DNA of 64,000 nucleotides, taken from contig NZ_SMGI01000001.1 of NCBI RefSeq assembly GCF_004346845.1, positions 248,001-312,000 on the forward strand. Reading direction: 5' to 3'. The position numbers were made by a program, and so were the translations under genes. The stretch's first letter is position 1. Each line of letters starts with the position of its first letter. Shown here piece by piece: positions 35,770 through 43,673 of the stretch. Under the pieces are notes generated by a model, which worked only from the letters and a program-made list of their open reading frames with translations, was not told the DNA's origin and did not search any database. Source of the DNA: Winogradskyella wandonensis. GTDB lineage: Bacteria > Bacteroidota > Bacteroidia > Flavobacteriales > Flavobacteriaceae.

Positions 35770-37236
35770 ATGAGTTCAGAGATAAGAGCTTTAGAACCTA
35801 AAGCATTATGGAATAAGTTTGCAGATTTAAATGCTGTTCCTAGACCTTCAAAAAAGGAGGAACGTGTTATTAAGTTCATGAAAGATTTTGGTAAAAGTCT
35901 TGGTTTAGAAACTATTGAGGATGAGGTTGGTAACGTTATTATCCGTAAACCTGCCACAAAAGGAATGGAAGATAGAAAGCCAATCGTGATGCAAAGTCAT
36001 CTCGACATGGTGCATCAAAAAAATAACGACACAGTTTTCGATTTTGATACTCAAGGTATTGACATGTATGTCGATGGTGATTGGGTAAAAGCTAGAGGTA
36101 CAACACTTGGTGCCGATAATGGACTGGGTGTTGCAACAATTATGGCTGTTTTAGAGAGTGATAGTATTGCTCATCCAGATTTAGAAGCGCTGTTTACAAT
36201 TGACGAAGAAACAGGAATGACTGGTGCAATGGGGCTTAAAGGTGGTTTGCTTAAAGGTGAAATACTACTGAATTTAGATACCGAAGAAGACAATGAAATT
36301 GGTGTTGGTTGTGCTGGCGGTGTTGATGTCACGGCAACTCGAGAATATAACGAAGAAGAAACACCTGAGTTCAAAATTGGTTATCAGATTGAAGTCAAAG
36401 GTTTACAAGGCGGACATTCGGGTATGCAGATTCACGAAGGTTTGGGTAATGCTAATAAGTTGATGAATCGCTTGTTATTTGATGGTTTTGAGAATTTTGG
36501 ATTACGTATTGCTGAAATTGATGGCGGAAGTTTAAGAAATGCAATCCCTAGAGAGAGCAAAGCCATTGTAGCTATTGATGCTGTTCATGAAGAAGCTTTT
36601 AAATTGGAGATGCAACAACTTTCTGAAACAATTAAGAAAGAATATAAAACCATGGAACCAGATTTAGAAATTGAAATTTCTAAAATTGATACTCCTGAAA
36701 AGATTATGGATTTGGGCGTCCAAGAAGGTTTAACAAGGGCACTTTACGCAGCATTAAATGGCGTTTATCGCATGAGTCCAGACATTCCTGACTTGGTAGA
36801 AACATCCAATAACATTGCGCGAGTTATTGTTAAGGATGGACAGATAAAAATTGGCTGTTTAACGCGCAGTTCCGTTGAGAGTTCTAAGTATGATTTAGCT
36901 AATACGTTGCGCGCAACTTTTGAGCTAACAGGATGTGAGGTCGAATTTTCTGGTGATTATCCAGGTTGGGCACCAAATATGGACTCTGATATTCTAAAAA
37001 CTATGGTTCCTATTTATGAGCGACTGAATAATGGCGAAAAACCTCATGTTGCTGCCTGCCATGCAGGATTAGAATGTGGAATTTTGGGACAAAATTATCC
37101 TAACATGGATATGATTAGTTTTGGACCAAATATTAAAGGCGCACACTCACCAGACGAACGCGCTCAGATATCATCTACACAAAAATATTGGGAATTTGTT
37201 TTAGAGATATTGAAGAATATTCCTAAAAAGAAATAA
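35770..37236 (+). CDS. pepD: Aminoacyl-histidine dipeptidase (M20)
   Basis: The 488-residue protein has the PepD type of M20 fold. VMQSHLDMVHQ holds the first zinc ligand, TLGADNGLGVA the bridging aspartate, and TIDEETGMTGAMGL the catalytic and metal glutamates. GGHSGMQIHEGLGNA belongs to the lid domain, and the last histidine is in GAHSPDE. Such enzymes split dipeptides, including Xaa-His, in the cytoplasm. A bidirectional terminator at 37255 ends the gene. Confidence 0.95.
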   Translation: MSSEIRALEPKALWNKFADLNAVPRPSKKEERVIKFMKDFGKSLGLETIEDEVGNVIIRKPATKGMEDRKPIVMQSHLDMVHQKNNDTVFDFDTQGIDMYVDGDWVKARGTTLGADNGLGVATIMAVLESDSIAHPDLEALFTIDEETGMTGAMGLKGGLLKGEILLNLDTEEDNEIGVGCAGGVDVTATREYNEEETPEFKIGYQIEVKGLQGGHSGMQIHEGLGNANKLMNRLLFDGFENFGLRIAEIDGGSLRNAIPRESKAIVAIDAVHEEAFKLEMQQLSETIKKEYKTMEPDLEIEISKIDTPEKIMDLGVQEGLTRALYAALNGVYRMSPDIPDLVETSNNIARVIVKDGQIKIGCLTRSSVESSKYDLANTLRATFELTGCEVEFSGDYPGWAPNMDSDILKTMVPIYERLNNGEKPHVAACHAGLECGILGQNYPNMDMISFGPNIKGAHSPDERAQISSTQKYWEFVLEILKNIPKKK

Positions 37237-37254
37237 CAACGATTTCTAAAAATT

Positions 37255-37290
37255 AAAAAAGCAGCTATTCCAGAGAGTAGCTGCTTTTTT
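37255..37290. terminator. Bidirectional terminator between pepD and PPIase
   Basis: GCAGCTA (37261-37267) pairs with TAGCTGC (37278-37284). An A6 run precedes and a T6 run follows, so it can work on both strands for the converging genes. Confidence 0.88.
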
Positions 37291-37307
37291 GTTTGTTTTA
37301 TTTCAGA

Positions 37308-38531
37308 TTATTTCTGAATATCTACCATTTCAATAATAAAAGCTAAATCTGTGTTTGGTTGCACTACTGGTGGACGTCCGCTTTCACCATAAGCTAAGTG
37401 TGATGGGAAGTAGAAGAATGCCTTATCTCCAACGCGCATCATGGCTAATGCTTCTCTAAAGCCTGCAAATAACTGTGCATCAGGGCTTATTTTCATTGGT
37501 GTTGGGGCATACATATTACGTTGAACTTTCATAGGATTAAGCATACCGTAACGTTCTTCACATTCTTCGATGTTACTATCTAACAATTTACCATCAGTAA
37601 AATAGCCTTGGTAGTTTATCATAGCCATTTGTCCCGTTTTTGGCTTAGTACCTGTTCCTTTGTTTAAGTAATGTACTTTTAAACCAGAAGGCAGTGCTTT
37701 TGCTTTAGACATGTAATCGTCTAACGTTGGCTTAAATTCTGCCGCAGCTTCAGCTTTCTTTTCTTCTGCAGCTTTCTTCTCTTCTTCGGCTTTAAGACGA
37801 GCTTCTTCCGCTGCTTTTTCTTGTTGCTCTTTTAATTTAGGTAAGCCTTCTGTGAACTCTTTAGCAGCGTCGAACTTCTTAGCTTCAGAGCCAATACGGA
37901 TAATGTTAAGCTCTTTTATAACCACATCTTCTAAAGGTTTATTACTTCCTGGTTGTACTTTGACATTTGAAATAGAGTCTTGAACATCAAGGCCTAAAAC
38001 TAACTCTCCAAATACAGCGTGACAACCGCCACCAGGAAAACGACCACACTTTTTAAGTGTACCATCGGCTTGATAAGCATCTAAAAACTGAGTGGCTTTT
38101 TCAGTAATAAAAAACTGTGAACCATTAGTATTTGGCCCAGAGTTAGCCATGGACAAAATACCCGGTTTTGTGTGTTTTAAATCATTACTAAATTCGTCTT
38201 CAAATTTGTAACCTGGGTCACCAGAACCTGTTGCGGTTGGGTCACCACCTTGTATCATAAAATCATTAATAACACGGTGAAACGTTGTGCCATTGTAATA
38301 TTTTTTTCCTTTGTACTCTTCTTTAACTAATGGGTGTTTGCCTTCGGCAAGAGCAACAAAATTAGCAACGGTTACAGGTGCTTCCTTATAAAATAATTTA
38401 GCAACCATAGTATCTTTTGTAGTAACAAATTCGGCATACAAACCGTCTTCTAAATCGTATCTTGGTTCTTTACAGCTTGCTGTTAGTAATAACAAAATTG
38501 CTGCTAGGGGCATAAATAATTTCTTAGTCAT
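37308..38531 (-). CDS. Cyclophilin-FKBP fusion peptidyl-prolyl isomerase lipoprotein
   Basis: A lipoprotein signal (LLLLTASC, Cys20) is followed by a cyclophilin domain at about 30-215. Its signatures are [37 protein letters not shown] and HAVFGELV. A coiled, Ala/Glu/Lys-rich linker (about 220-270) leads to an FKBP domain (about 285-405) with [18 protein letters not shown] and [17 protein letters not shown]. Two different isomerase folds in one chain suggest a broad periplasmic folding helper. It overlaps the stop of gldI by 8 bases and is translated after it. Confidence 0.93.
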   Translation of the reverse strand: MTKKLFMPLAAILLLLTASCKEPRYDLEDGLYAEFVTTKDTMVAKLFYKEAPVTVANFVALAEGKHPLVKEEYKGKKYYNGTTFHRVINDFMIQGGDPTATGSGDPGYKFEDEFSNDLKHTKPGILSMANSGPNTNGSQFFITEKATQFLDAYQADGTLKKCGRFPGGGCHAVFGELVLGLDVQDSISNVKVQPGSNKPLEDVVIKELNIIRIGSEAKKFDAAKEFTEGLPKLKEQQEKAAEEARLKAEEEKKAAEEKKAEAAAEFKPTLDDYMSKAKALPSGLKVHYLNKGTGTKPKTGQMAMINYQGYFTDGKLLDSNIEECEERYGMLNPMKVQRNMYAPTPMKISPDAQLFAGFREALAMMRVGDKAFFYFPSHLAYGESGRPPVVQPNTDLAFIIEMVDIQK

Positions 38532-39063
38532 TGTTTTGGGTTATAGTTTTTAAAGTTACGTTACAAATTAGTGGCACATTTGCGCCTATTTTATTATCAT
38601 CTCCATAATAACCGTAGGCTTTCTGCGATGGGAATATAAATGTTATTTCTTCTGTAGGTTTCATGAGTTTTAGTCCTTCTCTTAAGCCAGAAAATAATTC
38701 TTCTTTGTCCATAAAGTAAACTTGGTTACCAAGCTCTTCTTTAGAGTATATGGTTTGTCCGCTAAGATTAGAAACATCGTAAGAATACTCTATACGGTCA
38801 CCAAATTGTGGAGTTTCAGCACTAGTATCAACCTTTTTATTATAACGATACCAAAATCCATTTTCTGAAATCGTAAAGTTTTTATTAGGCAAATTAGAGA
38901 TAACTTCCTCAATTCTTTTACGCTCTACTTTATTAAGTTTTTTATTTCGTTCTACAGATTCTTTAATAAACGAGCCTGATTTTGTGTTTACAGGAGGTCT
39001 TGCTTCGGGTGATTTGCATCCCAAAAGAAGTAAAGCCATAAATAGAATTAGTAGGTGTTTCAT
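38524..39063 (-). CDS. gldI: Gliding motility-associated FKBP lipoprotein GldI
   Basis: The 179 residues start with a lipoprotein signal ([13 protein letters not shown]) and SPEARPPV, then [17 protein letters not shown]. They end in an FKBP domain with [11 protein letters not shown] and [19 protein letters not shown]. This combination matches GldI of gliding Bacteroidota, a periplasmic isomerase needed for motility in Flavobacterium johnsoniae. Downstream it overlaps another PPIase gene by 8 bases. The T9SS cargo genes in the window fit an organism that has the Gld system. Confidence 0.85.
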   Translation of the reverse strand: MKHLLILFMALLLLGCKSPEARPPVNTKSGSFIKESVERNKKLNKVERKRIEEVISNLPNKNFTISENGFWYRYNKKVDTSAETPQFGDRIEYSYDVSNLSGQTIYSKEELGNQVYFMDKEELFSGLREGLKLMKPTEEITFIFPSQKAYGYYGDDNKIGANVPLICNVTLKTITQNND

Positions 39064-39088
39064 GCTTCTATGGTTTAATATAAAAACC

Positions 39089-40105
39089 TTAGGTCAGCTG
39101 GCTTTTATATTCAGGCAATATAGCAATAAATTTTTCAACCGTAGCTTCCAAGGTATCTTCACTACGACCACCAGCAGCGTTTGTATGGCCACCTCCGTTA
39201 AAGTGAGCTCTAGATAATTCATTCACCGAAAAATCACCTTTACTGCGTAGCGATATTTTGATAATACCTTCTTGCGTGTTTTCAATAAAAATAGCAGCTA
39301 ATCGCGTATTTTGAATTGATAGTGCGTAATTCACGACACCTTCGGTATCTCCTTTTTTAAAATTGAATTCATCTAACTCGGCTTGAGAAAGTGTAATATA
39401 AGCAGTATGAAACTCTGGAATAACCTTTAAATTCTGAAGCGCTCTACCCAATAATTGCAATCTGCTATAACTATTAGTATCATAAACTTGGTTGTGAATG
39501 TTGGTATTATCTGCACCCTTATCAATTAAGTTAGCAATGACTTGGTGCGTTCTGCTTGTTGTTGACCTAAAACGGAAAGAACCCGTATCCGTCATAATAC
39601 CAACGTAAATACATGTGGCTATTTCTGATGTAATTTTATCTGTGTCGCCAAGCATTTCAATAAAATTGTAAACCATTTCGCATGTTGAAGACATTGATAC
39701 ATCAGAGTACATGTAAGTAGCATAATTGTCAGGTGCTTGGTGGTGGTCTATCATAATTTTCAGAGCATCCGAAGCTTCTAAAACTTCAGCCATGTCGTTT
39801 CCTGTGCGCTGTAACGCATTAAAATCTAAAGTAAATATTATATCTGCTTTAGAAATAAGCTCTTGAGACGCCTCTTGCTCGGTTTCGAATTTTAAAATTG
39901 AAGCTTCGCCAGGTATCCATTTTAAAAATTCAGGATAATCGTTTGGTGCAATAACGGTAACATCGTGATTATAACCCTTGAGATAATGCATTAACCCAAG
40001 TGTTGAGCCAATGGCATCGCCATCTGGATTTCTATGCGGAACAATAACAATGTTTTTAGGAATACTAAGCAGCGCCTTTATGGCTTTGATATCTTCGTTT
40101 TTCAT
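39089..40105 (-). CDS. DHH-family phosphoesterase, NrnA-like
   Basis: The DHH domain has HRNPDGDAIGSTLG and DHHQAPDNYATYMY. The DHHA1 part ends in FNGGGHTNAAGGR, with the substrate-binding GGGH. This is the pattern of NrnA-type enzymes, which degrade short RNA oligonucleotides and can dephosphorylate pAp. At 338 residues the length is normal. It is the first gene of a minus-strand group with gldI and the PPIase fusion, 25 bases before gldI. Confidence 0.92.
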   Translation of the reverse strand: MKNEDIKAIKALLSIPKNIVIVPHRNPDGDAIGSTLGLMHYLKGYNHDVTVIAPNDYPEFLKWIPGEASILKFETEQEASQELISKADIIFTLDFNALQRTGNDMAEVLEASDALKIMIDHHQAPDNYATYMYSDVSMSSTCEMVYNFIEMLGDTDKITSEIATCIYVGIMTDTGSFRFRSTTSRTHQVIANLIDKGADNTNIHNQVYDTNSYSRLQLLGRALQNLKVIPEFHTAYITLSQAELDEFNFKKGDTEGVVNYALSIQNTRLAAIFIENTQEGIIKISLRSKGDFSVNELSRAHFNGGGHTNAAGGRSEDTLEATVEKFIAILPEYKSQLT

Positions 40106-40188
40106 AACGGACGAATATACAATTTAATGGCAAATCTCTAAAATGATAAACCAAGAAAAGTATAAGTATTAAAGCCCAATCTTAGGGC

Positions 40189-40218
40189 TTGTGTATTCTA
40201 TAAAATAGCGTATTTTTG
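40189..40218 (+). promoter_or_regulatory. Promoter of ndk
   Basis: TTG at 40189-40191 and TATTTTTG at 40211-40218 are 19 bases apart, as in the rpmB promoter. The ndk ATG is 47 bases downstream. Confidence 0.75.
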
Positions 40219-40265
40219 CACGAAAATTCACCAAGGGGTTTTGGTGGTAAGTAAACTAAAAAAAT

Positions 40266-40685
40266 ATGGCAACTAACAGAACATTTACAATGTTAAAGCC
40301 AGATGCTGTTGAAAAAGGACACATTGGCGCAATACTAGAAAAAATTAATGCTTCGGGTTTTAGAATCGTAGCAATGAAATTAACGCAAATGACTAAGGCT
40401 GATGCTCAAGAATTTTACGCTATCCACAGTGAGCGTCCATTCTTTGGAGAATTAGTAGAGTACATGACTCGAGGTCCTATTGTTGCAGCAATCTTAGAAA
40501 AAGACAACGCTGTTGAAGATTTTAGAGCTTTAATTGGTGCAACTAATCCAGCAGAGGCTGCTGAAGGTACTATCCGTAAATTATATGCCGCTTCTATTGG
40601 TGAGAACGCTGTTCACGGAAGTGATAGTGATGAAAATGCGGCTATTGAAGGCGCTTTTCATTTCTCAGGAAGAGAGATGTTCTAG
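40266..40685 (+). CDS. ndk: Nucleoside-diphosphate kinase
   Basis: The 139 residues match NDK throughout: [17 protein letters not shown] with the nucleotide-binding Lys11, [14 protein letters not shown], and the catalytic histidine 117 in [12 protein letters not shown]. The enzyme transfers the terminal phosphate between nucleoside tri- and diphosphates through a phosphohistidine, in the cytoplasm. It is a stand-alone gene with its own promoter and terminator. Confidence 0.98.
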   Translation: MATNRTFTMLKPDAVEKGHIGAILEKINASGFRIVAMKLTQMTKADAQEFYAIHSERPFFGELVEYMTRGPIVAAILEKDNAVEDFRALIGATNPAEAAEGTIRKLYAASIGENAVHGSDSDENAAIEGAFHFSGREMF

Positions 40686-40710
40686 AATAGTAAAACTTAT
40701 AAAAAATATA

Positions 40711-40744
40711 AAGCCGGTCACTGAGGTTCTCGAAGTGCCGGCTT
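40711..40744. terminator. Hairpin terminator between ndk and the DinB-like gene
   Basis: AAGCCGG pairs with CCGGCTT. Inside, CACT pairs with AGTG around a GAGGTTCTCGA core of the common flavobacterial repeat type. An A-run lies before it and a short T-rich tail follows. Confidence 0.75.
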
Positions 40745-40751
40745 CTTAGTT

Positions 40752-41213
40752 TTAAATCATTTTTTTAATGAGTATAATTTGCCCAAGATGGTAATACGTA
40801 TGTTCTATCATTACATCAATATTTCTGTAGTACGACCCATAGTCTTCTTTTACAAAAGCGCTCATTAATTGTTCTGTTTTCATGTTTTGAACGAATCCAA
40901 TAAACCTTTCTGAGTTTTTTATAAAGGTTTCTTTTAGTTCATTCCAATCGTTTTCATTCTTAATTTCAGGAGCATCAAAGCTGAATTTGTCCCTAATAGT
41001 CAATTCTCCACCTTTAAAGACGTCCATAACTCCAGATAAATAATAATTAATATGGAAGGTTAGACTCGCTATGGTATTAAAGTTTTCCACTTTTTTAGTT
41101 GCTTCTATCCACGTTAAATCTTCTATCTGTTCTTTAAAGTTGGTGCCAGTCACCCATTTACCATTTAAAAGAATTTCTCTAAGTCGATTGGCTAGGTATT
41201 CGTTGTGATTCAT
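40752..41213 (-). CDS. DinB-like four-helix protein
   Basis: The 153 residues look like the DinB/YfiT four-helix bundle. LTFHINYYLSGVMD and HTYYHLGQIILIKKM supply the three histidines (one plus two) that bind metal in this superfamily. Some members are thiol-dependent transferases using bacillithiol or mycothiol, which is interesting because bshC is present in this window. The function is otherwise unknown. It stands alone, ending at the terminator after ndk. Confidence 0.75.
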   Translation of the reverse strand: MNHNEYLANRLREILLNGKWVTGTNFKEQIEDLTWIEATKKVENFNTIASLTFHINYYLSGVMDVFKGGELTIRDKFSFDAPEIKNENDWNELKETFIKNSERFIGFVQNMKTEQLMSAFVKEDYGSYYRNIDVMIEHTYYHLGQIILIKKMI

Positions 41214-41390
41214 ATTAAGTTTTGGGTTGTTTATAACTGCCTAAATATAATAACTATCAGTTAAGAATTTTAGAATGGTAGTTTTAGGTTTAAAGTAAAT
41301 GTTATAAATTGAAATATTATTTTTATGTGAAATTTCACGCAACCATTTTTGTTTTTTACATCTATTATAACGAATTCAACCTCCAAGATT

Positions 41391-43613
41391 ATGAAAAATT
41401 TTATCCGTATTGCGCTTCTATTTGTATCTGTTGCTTTCTTTTTTTCTTGTGAAAAAGACCCTGTCGATTTGAGTTCTCCAAGCACTTCAAACCCAGAAAT
41501 TAGTTTAATGGACGAGGAGTTTCAAGCACAGAATTTTGGTAATTCAACTACCGCAAATTTTATAGGTACAATAAAAAATACGTCTGGTGACTTGCTTTCA
41601 GATGTACAAATTGAAATTGATGGAGTTACTACCACAACTGACCGAAACGGTATTTTTATATTGAACAATGCACCAGTTTTTGAGAATTTCGCTTATATCA
41701 AAGCAAAGAAACAGGGTTATATTGATGGTTCAAGAGTAGTAATTCCTAAGGAAACGGGTACAAACAATATCCAAATAGTTTTGTTTGAAAAGGAAACAAC
41801 TGCCACTATTAATTCTGGAGAGCCATCAGTGGTGTCTAAATCTGGAGCTAAAGTTAGTTTCACAGGTGATTTTATAAGAGAAGATGGAAGTGAATATAAT
41901 GGTGAAGTTGAGGTTGTTTTAAATTATTTAACTCCATTTTACTCAACTACTTTTAGAGAAATGCCAGGTAGTTTATTTGCTCAAACGGCCGATAATGAAG
42001 CTAGAGGTCTAGAATCTTACGGAATGGTTTCTGTCAATTTATTTTCGCCTTCGGGTGAAATATTAAATATAAATGAGGCAAATCCTGCCAATATTGAGTT
42101 TCCTATATCATTTTATCAAAATGATGTTGCACCAGAAAGTATTACTCTGTGGTATTTTGATGAAGAACAAGGGTATTGGAAAGAAGATGGGCAGGCTGTT
42201 AAAGATGGGAATAAGTATATTGCTAATGTGACTCACTTTACATGGTGGAATTGTGATATTCCTTTTAATTCTGTAGAATTTTGTTATTCTATAAACCCAG
42301 AACAAGCTAATGCCTCAACTACTTCAACACCATATAATGTTTCAATTCTTAGAGTTTCAAACGGTCAAGTTATTTTTTCTGGAACAGTGTATTCAGATGA
42401 TGACTTAACCTGTGGATTGGTACCAAGAAATGAGGAAATTGAAATAATAGTTCGTAGTGCGTCGGGTTCTTGTCAAAACCTCATTGTTTACCAAGATATT
42501 TTGGGCGGTTTTATGACCGATACTACAGTTAATCTTAATTTTTCTCAACCTCAGGAGGTTACATCTACAAACATAAATGGTTTTGTAACTAATTGTATAG
42601 GAAACCCTCTAACTAATGGTTATGTTTATATTGATGGGAATAACATATTTAGCATAACAGATGGTGTTTTAGATATTGAGATTATTCATTGCATAGACTC
42701 AATGGTAAATATTCAGATATATGATTTTGATACAAATCAATGGACTATTGCTTATGACGTTTCTGTAAATGGCGCATCTGTAGATTTAGGTAATGTTAGC
42801 ACCTGTGAAGATACAGGCGGTATATTTAATGGCGATGTTACATTAAGAACCCAGGAAGAGGTTGATTTCTTTGGTAATTTTGATTATAATCAAATAAATG
42901 GTAATCTATTATTAGGAGAGACGATTAACAATCAAGTAAGTAATATTAACAATCTTGCTCCATTATCGTCAATAAACTCTGTCACGGGTTTTTTAACAAT
43001 AAGACAAACTGAGCTTATTAACCTTCAAGGTCTAGAAAATATTACAGTTTTAAATGTAGGACTGTCTTTATTTAATAATGATTCTCTTTCTTCACTGAAT
43101 GGGTTAAATAATCTAACGACTATTGGTGGTCAATTTAATTTACGAAATAACAATTCGTTAAATTCATTAGAGACATTGTCCTCTTTGCAAAATATAAGTT
43201 CTTTTACTTTAGAAAATAGTCCAAATATCACCTCACTAGAAGGTTTAAATCAAGTAACTAATTATGATTGGTTTAGGATAAGTAACAATGATGGGTTGAC
43301 AGATTTATCAGCTTTAATTAATGTAACAGAAATCGGAGCATTATTTATAGCAGGTAATGATTCATTAGAGAGTTTAAATGGTTTAGATAATGTAATTGAA
43401 AATATTGGAATGTTTATAGGAAGAGATTTAGATTTCGATATTTTTGTTGATTTAGGTAATTCAGTATTGACTGATTTTTGCGCTTTACAAAATTTATTTG
43501 TAAATGGGAATTTTGTTTCTATACAAACATCTCCTTTTAATGGTATACATATATCAAATAACCAGTATAATCCATCAATTCAAGATATTATTGATGGTAA
43601 TTGTAGTCAATAA
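41391..43613 (+). CDS. Large lipoprotein with carboxypeptidase-like and LRR-like domains
   Basis: The ATG at 41391 is preferred over the frame's first ATG at 41349. It gives a clean lipoprotein signal (FIRIALLFVSVAFFFSC). After that a carboxypeptidase-regulatory-like beta domain (FIGTIKNTSGDLLSDVQIEI) is visible, then further beta-rich parts. Near residue 480 onward comes a receptor-L-type leucine-rich region (LQGLENITVLNV, LSSLNGLNNLTTIGG, SLESLNGLDNV). At 740 residues it is probably cell-surface exposed. A strong terminator follows. Confidence 0.83.
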   Translation: MKNFIRIALLFVSVAFFFSCEKDPVDLSSPSTSNPEISLMDEEFQAQNFGNSTTANFIGTIKNTSGDLLSDVQIEIDGVTTTTDRNGIFILNNAPVFENFAYIKAKKQGYIDGSRVVIPKETGTNNIQIVLFEKETTATINSGEPSVVSKSGAKVSFTGDFIREDGSEYNGEVEVVLNYLTPFYSTTFREMPGSLFAQTADNEARGLESYGMVSVNLFSPSGEILNINEANPANIEFPISFYQNDVAPESITLWYFDEEQGYWKEDGQAVKDGNKYIANVTHFTWWNCDIPFNSVEFCYSINPEQANASTTSTPYNVSILRVSNGQVIFSGTVYSDDDLTCGLVPRNEEIEIIVRSASGSCQNLIVYQDILGGFMTDTTVNLNFSQPQEVTSTNINGFVTNCIGNPLTNGYVYIDGNNIFSITDGVLDIEIIHCIDSMVNIQIYDFDTNQWTIAYDVSVNGASVDLGNVSTCEDTGGIFNGDVTLRTQEEVDFFGNFDYNQINGNLLLGETINNQVSNINNLAPLSSINSVTGFLTIRQTELINLQGLENITVLNVGLSLFNNDSLSSLNGLNNLTTIGGQFNLRNNNSLNSLETLSSLQNISSFTLENSPNITSLEGLNQVTNYDWFRISNNDGLTDLSALINVTEIGALFIAGNDSLESLNGLDNVIENIGMFIGRDLDFDIFVDLGNSVLTDFCALQNLFVNGNFVSIQTSPFNGIHISNNQYNPSIQDIIDGNCSQ

Positions 43614-43620
43614 CGCTTAA

Positions 43621-43656
43621 ACAAAAAGAACTAGTTTTTTAACTAGCTCTTTTTGT
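43621..43656. terminator. Bidirectional terminator
   Basis: ACAAAAAGA and TCTTTTTGT, with CTAGTT/AACTAG inside, form a long stem around a TTTT loop with one unpaired base. It lies between converging genes. Confidence 0.85.
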
Positions 43657-43673
43657 TTTAATATAATTACCTT

